Position numbers and translations under genes: made by a program. The notes below the pieces were generated by a model. The model saw nothing but the letters and a program-made list of their open reading frames with translations. It was not told the DNA's origin and did no database searches. DNA of 64,000 bases from Copromyces sp. CBS 386.78 (lineage: Eukaryota; Ascomycota; Sordariomycetes; Sordariales; Sordariaceae). How positions within the stretch are numbered: position 1 is the first letter of the stretch; the number at the start of each line of letters is the position of its first letter. This document shows positions 59,245 through 64,000 of this stretch, piece after piece. The stretch is taken from the NCBI GenBank assembly GCA_030685235.1, contig MU839225.1:42138-106137 (forward strand). Reading direction: 5' to 3'.

Positions 59245-60960
59245 TCACACCCTCTCCTCATCACTACCAGCACTCTTTGCCCTCTTGGCAGGACTCATAT
59301 CCCCACTCGGCCGATGATGTAGCTTCTTTTTCGCCAGCATACCATCACTACTCCTATTACTACTACTACCATCCTTCACTCCAAGTAACAATGACCTAGC
59401 GCTGAGTACTGGCGAGGAGTGGTTGCTGTTGAGGAGGTTCTGCTTCTTGGAGGAAGGTGAGGTGCAAGAAGCAGAAGAAGAAGTGGAAGTAGAGTGGTGA
59501 TAAGCAAGAACAGGTAAACCCAGTGTTGACGTTGGAGTAACCACTGGCACGGCCGCCTCCAACCTATTCAGCGCCTCGGTGAGCTTTTTGCGAGCTTCTA
59601 GTTCCCTGTTGGTGCTTAGAGAGCTGGCGGATGAGAATGGGGAGTTGAAACAGGTGGAGGGTGGGGATGATCGAGGTCGGTAAAATTCTTTGACGATGCA
59701 GAGCGCGGCGTGGTAGACTTGATACAGCAAAAGGCGGATGCCGGCGTTGGGGAGGTCCTCGATTAGGGAGGAGATGTCACCGTCGCTGTTGTTGCTGCTG
59801 CTGACGGCGGCGGGTGGTGGTGGTGGTGGTGGTAGGGGGCTGGAAATAGTGGTTTGTTCGGTGATGGCTGTGATGGACATGATTCCTGTGTTGGTGCTGT
59901 GGGTGCTGACGCTTGTCTTTCTACTGCTACTGTTGTTATGGTCGTTGGCATTGATAGTACGAGGGCGGGTTTCGAAGCCTTCCATAAAGGATTCCGAGAC
60001 GCCGTCGCTGAAAACGGTAGCTAATAGGGGATCACCAAAGACGCAGTTGCTCCAATCTTGAAGGCCGGTAAGGGTTAGTTGTCGTTCACCACCGATGTTG
60101 TCTGATGCTGGTGATTGTGGTGGTGCCATGTAGCTGTTATAGCCATTTGTACTTGTTCCTGCTGTTGTCCTCTCGACGGTGACCAAAGTATTTGTGTCAT
60201 CAGCCATATCGACGACCACCAGCCTCGGTACCTTGACTTCGTTGAGTAAGTGCGCAAATTGCCTGAAATGTCTTCGTATCGGGGAGTAAGCCATTGTGAC
60301 TGCCATGTCTTCGCCGTCTCTCAGAACACCCTCTAATAATGACTGAAAGGCGGTTGACCAGTTCCTGGCTCCGTCGGCTGCCATCAAGCCGCCCTCTCCA
60401 AACCCCGCGGTCTTATTCGAAAGCTCTATCCCTGGCATTTTGGGGACGACGGCAGCCACGGGGCCAAACCTGCCCGATGGTGATGTTATCGATGAGAGTG
60501 ATCGATAAACTTGGCCGAGGTGTTTATCCAGACGTTTGCGCTCCGACGAGCTTGGAGGAGAGGGTAACAAAGCGACGGGGACGCCATGTTGATGCTCGAA
60601 AACGTTGTATGCTGACCCTAACTCGACAGGACCGTGACTTGATGTATGCACAAGGGCTGGGAGGAATTTCTGAAATGTTGGGTTTGTGCATCTCGTCGAG
60701 TAATTTCTGGCAAGAGCATCCCTGATCCATCGAACTGTCGCGGCTTCGGAGCCTATCATGGATTGTTCGTGCCTCAGAAGTCGGAAGAGGGCTTGTGGTG
60801 GAAGTGAAAGGAGGAGCGTTTTCCCATCCGAAAGACTGACTTCGAATATCCTCTGCGGTCGAAGGGAAGCAACTGGCCGTAGGCTGTGGACCGTTACGTG
60901 ACCGGGCACAATCGCGCTGAGGGCAGCCTGTATGGATTGTTCTGACGGTTGTCGACACAT
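59245..60960 (-). CDS. Aminoglycoside-phosphotransferase (APH)-like kinase-fold protein
   Basis: A single frame of 571 residues starting MCRQPSEQSIQAALSAIVPG. The N-terminal lobe (FEVSLSDGKTLLLSLPP, then EAATVRWIRDALA) and the middle fit the APH fold. The segment VPRLVVVDMADDTNTLV aligns with the catalytic loop, where usual enzymes have H-G-D-x-H-x-x-N: Asp and Asn are kept but the His is replaced. LTLTGLQDWSNCVFGDP matches the metal-binding DW-x-x-x-x-G-D-P motif. About 150 residues of low-complexity Ser/Thr/Pro/His insertions separate the core from a C-terminal helical part (RLLLYQVYHAALCIVKEFY). The substrate is unknown; it may be an active small-molecule kinase or a pseudokinase. An ATG 34 codons upstream exists, but the sequence between is not family-like. 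Confidence 0.72.
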   Translation of the reverse strand: MCRQPSEQSIQAALSAIVPGHVTVHSLRPVASLRPQRIFEVSLSDGKTLLLSLPPQALFRLLRHEQSMIGSEAATVRWIRDALARNYSTRCTNPTFQKFLPALVHTSSHGPVELGSAYNVFEHQHGVPVALLPSPPSSSERKRLDKHLGQVYRSLSSITSPSGRFGPVAAVVPKMPGIELSNKTAGFGEGGLMAADGARNWSTAFQSLLEGVLRDGEDMAVTMAYSPIRRHFRQFAHLLNEVKVPRLVVVDMADDTNTLVTVERTTAGTSTNGYNSYMAPPQSPASDNIGGERQLTLTGLQDWSNCVFGDPLLATVFSDGVSESFMEGFETRPRTINANDHNNSSSRKTSVSTHSTNTGIMSITAITEQTTISSPLPPPPPPPAAVSSSNNSDGDISSLIEDLPNAGIRLLLYQVYHAALCIVKEFYRPRSSPPSTCFNSPFSSASSLSTNRELEARKKLTEALNRLEAAVPVVTPTSTLGLPVLAYHHSTSTSSSASCTSPSSKKQNLLNSNHSSPVLSARSLLLGVKDGSSSNRSSDGMLAKKKLHHRPSGDMSPAKRAKSAGSDEERV

Positions 60961-63009
60961 GGTAAGACTGTAGGATAGGATTATTTCCCAAGACCAAGAT
61001 GTCGTACAAAAGGACCGATGTTTCTTGGTGGGTGGACGCGGAGAACAACTGTCCGAAGACACTCATATATCTCTTCGCTCCAAGAGCACCGCGGCCAAAA
61101 TGGTCTCCCCAGGGAGCAGATAGACGATTATATGGAGCCTGGAGATGTGCGTAGAGACTGAAGGGTACTCTGGTACTTGAGGCTTGTTTTGATTGGGAAA
61201 GGGGACGGAAATTCCCGCTCGGTAATGGGCATCGACAGAGTTGGCCAAGGGTGTTGGATCTCCTTGTACTGATACTCAGCAACTAGTCGGCAATTGGTAT
61301 TGTAGATCGAGATGGCATGTGATGATACCCGATGCTGCTAAAGATAGGAGAGGAGATCAACTGTCGTCTGTTCAGCCTCTTTTTTCGTTTCAGAAGTATT
61401 GGACCACAGGTGCTCTGGTACGAGTGTCTCCTCACTGTGCCATCTTTGTCTTGTTTTTCTCTTCCTTTTGGTGTTGTTGCTGGCGGAAGTTGACAGAATG
61501 ACCGGCGCGAGGGAAGAAACTTGGAGGATGAAGAAAGGAAACAGGCTTCTGTTGGCTTTTGGCTACCCACTTGGGAGTAAGGTAGGCGTGAAGCTGAGAC
61601 AGAGTCCGTTTACACATGCCCTTTTCGGGCAAGACCCATAACCCCATACAATGTCCGTCAGCTCGGTAGCAGGATGGGGTGGAAATGTCCAACAGGTACC
61701 ACGCCGTTCCGCATAGGGGATGCGGCCCGGACGAGGAAGGACCAAGAATGGGCCGCTTGACTGACTAGCAGCGTTTCATTATTCGCTGGTCCCTGGTATC
61801 AGACAGCCAGAAGATGGCAATCCTGCCGATACATGGAAATCCCATCCCGCAAATACACTACGTATGTCTTGGTAGTCGAAGTCCATGTGTGCTGTACACT
61901 ACATACAGTACGAATACGAGCATGCTTGGGAGGAGCATGAGAGCGTACTTCTACTACGGACCAAACCCCAGCGCCTCTCTGGACTTGAACTTTCTTGGCC
62001 ATGGCAAGTCTGTCATGCTTGGCTTTTCCACTTGCCAACTCGGTCCTGTTTCTCTCCTTAATCCATCTTCTTGTAGGGCAAAATGGTTGTAAAACAGGCT
62101 AAATTCCAGGGGAAGAACAAAACTCCAGTGAGCACTTTCTTTGCCAGAGGACGGCGAGGACTGCCTAACGGTTGTGATAGATGGAGCATCGCCAAGCACA
62201 GTTCCGGTGGAGCAATAGCGTCGAACTGGCGAATGAGGCGCGGAGAGTAGCGAGAGCGAAGACGGTCCGCGCAGAATATCGACCGCGGGAAATGGGTGTA
62301 CACTAAAAGAAAAGCCGGAGTGCCGGAGGTCCCTGAACCGCCGATGAGATCCAATGACATGGCTACCAGAGTTTACGTACAGTACTGCTGTCTACAGCAA
62401 GTGATGCGGAGAAGGGCAAGTCGGGTGCTTGATCATGATGATGGGTATGATGTGGATTTCCATCACGCAACAAGTCCAGTCCAGTCCTTGCTCATATGTA
62501 TCCGCTCGGGTGCGGCTGACAAGGTGAACGAAGCCCAACCCATGGCTAGCTACTTGCGAGTACATGTAGGTAGTGTAGTGTACTTGGAGACCTTGCTGCT
62601 TGTTGCGCTTGTTGAAGGAACTCGAAGCAAGCAGGAAAACGCTTGGAAATTCCTTGATGGCAGGAGAGCCGCGGCTTCGGTAGTCGACGCCACCTCGCTA
62701 TGGGAGGACGTCAACTGGACGATCCGGATCGATGCATGTGCGTAAGAGGATGCCAAGGGAGCGAGTAACAAGGGAGACCACAGGGTCGGGCCGGGACAGA
62801 AACGTGGTGGGAACAAAAGAAAATGAAAAAGTTTCGGGGTGTGAAGGGGTACCTACGGAAGGCCGAGGGAATCACCCAAGTTCTCTTGGTGTACTCGTCT
62901 GGGCTAGAAACGCCACCGGCGACCCATTGCTTGCAATGGGTCTGGCTCACGGATTCGCAAAAATGCATTGATTCGCAAAAAAATCGGTACTTCCCCACCC
63001 ACACAAACT
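60961..63009. other. Intergenic region, no gene recognised
   Basis: About 2 kb with only short overlapping frames, none recognisable. The left part should hold the promoter of the APH-like gene. Base composition is ordinary until it shifts abruptly at about 63010. Confidence 0.5.
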
Positions 63010-63915
63010 AGCGGTATAACTATATCACCCTATTTTTTCAAAAGTCGTTATATTCGTATATATAATATCGTTCTATTCAATAAATATCCCTATACTAGAT
63101 TAGTAATTCAACAAAGCAGAATTAATATTATTATCCCCAATATCACTACTTTCTAACATAGTATTTTAAATAGGGTTCTCTCCCCTACCCTCCTCTACTA
63201 TAATACTAAAATTATCTAGGTTTCTTAATATCCAATCTCCTTTATTGTTACTAAGTAATAATTAGCTATAGCCGGGCCTATAATAATACGTACCCGTATC
63301 GTTCTTACGCAATATTTCTATTTACTCCTCCTATATTAGCCCAATTTATTCCTCTACTTCTTCTTCTTAAAGCGGGGGAAATTTATCCTTATTTAGCTTA
63401 ATTTCTAACTCTTTATTAGAAACGAAGGTAGTAATAACCTCTTTTATAATGGCTATAGTATAAGGGTTGTAGATTTATAGTATAATAAGTTTCGGTTTAT
63501 TACTAGGCGGTACTTAATAGAAAGATAGAATAATATCCTTCTCTAATTTACTTAACCGAATTATTTCTATTTAAATAATTACCTTTTTCGCCTTTTAATA
63601 AAATCCCTAACGCTCCCGCCGTATAAATCTATACTATTCGAATAGAATATTCTAATTTTTAATTTTATTTAAAATTAAATTGACTACTATCTTCTATTCT
63701 ATACGAAATTTATTAGTAAATTATAACTCTACCCTCTTATTCTAGGCCTTATTCTATTATTCTATTTTATACGCACTAAACTACCACTATAGAATAATCT
63801 ATTTAATATCGAAATGTTTCTTACGCTGGCGCAACTTTTCCCGGGTACGTAATTCGACTTTATAATACTCATTTACAACTATATAAAAATAAATATTACT
63901 AACCTTACTATCACG
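63010..63915. repeat. AT-rich block with strong RIP signature, degraded repeat
   Basis: Composition changes abruptly to very AT-rich. In 63181-63780 I count only about four TG and four CA dinucleotides in 600 bp, while TA is everywhere. Loss of CpA/TpG on both strands is the footprint of repeat-induced point mutation. Near 63800-63860 on the minus strand a short coding-like relic reads VELRTREKLRQRKKHFDIK before multiple stops. I cannot assign it to a transposon family. The block rises towards normal composition at about 63915. Confidence 0.85.
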
Positions 63916-64000
63916 GGGCAGGGCGAATAGTAGGGGGTAGGTTGGATATACGTAGTTGTACGAGGGAGGAAAGGGAGACAGGAGAGGTGTGCGGTCTAGA

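Noticed and set aside
60524..61282. A 252-codon minus-strand frame overlapping the APH-like gene
   Set aside because: It is a shifted reading of the same strand. The other frame carries the APH-like motifs.

Overview
The window is nuclear DNA of a filamentous ascomycete, most likely a sordariomycete and probably of the Sordariales. Evidence: short GT-AG introns with CTAAC-type branch sites throughout, intron-containing tRNA genes, a TEY MAP kinase of the Fus3/Kss1/PMK1/MAK-2 type that matches this group closely, a fungal type I metacaspase, a Zn2Cys6 regulator, and an AT-rich block with the near-total loss of CpA/TpG that repeat-induced point mutation (RIP) leaves behind. I rebuilt most genes by hand-splicing, checking that every junction kept the reading frame.

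Layout from left to right. 1-4005: no gene recognised, apart from a possible gene start running off the left edge; it holds an A30 tract and small repeats. 4006-15192: COQ9 (+), SMC6 (-), an ecdysoneless-family protein (+) and a type I metacaspase (-). 15193-21686: a long gap, an intron-bearing tRNA-Tyr (-) and a conserved-looking 628-residue protein of unknown function (-). 21687-26844: a gap, a Ser/Thr-rich single-pass membrane protein whose reading frame looks broken or unusually spliced, and a 105-residue membrane protein (-). 28623-53919: a dense housekeeping block with SEC24 (+), tRNA-Gln (+), the MAP kinase (+), OXR1/TLDc (-), uroporphyrinogen-III synthase (-), ERV1 (+), pyruvate decarboxylase (+), tRNA-Asp (-), a DUF1917/BLES03-type protein rebuilt from four exons (-), DPH7 (+) and exportin-5/MSN5 (+). 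53920-64000: a more accessory zone with a 632-bp MULE-like miniature transposon carrying a perfect 9-bp target duplication, a separate 42-bp perfect inverted repeat, a Zn2Cys6 regulator (+), an aminoglycoside-phosphotransferase-like protein (-), and a RIP-degraded AT-rich island at the right edge.

The genes do not form one pathway. Several touch mitochondria (COQ9, ERV1, OXR1 and probably the BLES03-like protein); others serve chromosome maintenance (SMC6), secretion (SEC24), nuclear export (exportin-5), translation (DPH7 and the tRNAs), heme synthesis (HEM4), fermentation (PDC) and MAPK signalling. I found no CRISPR array, no operon-like system and no secondary-metabolite cluster. The least expected items are the MULE-like element, the hairpin locus, the membrane-protein gene with an in-frame stop, the BLES03-like gene with a predicted mitochondrial leader, and the RIP island.
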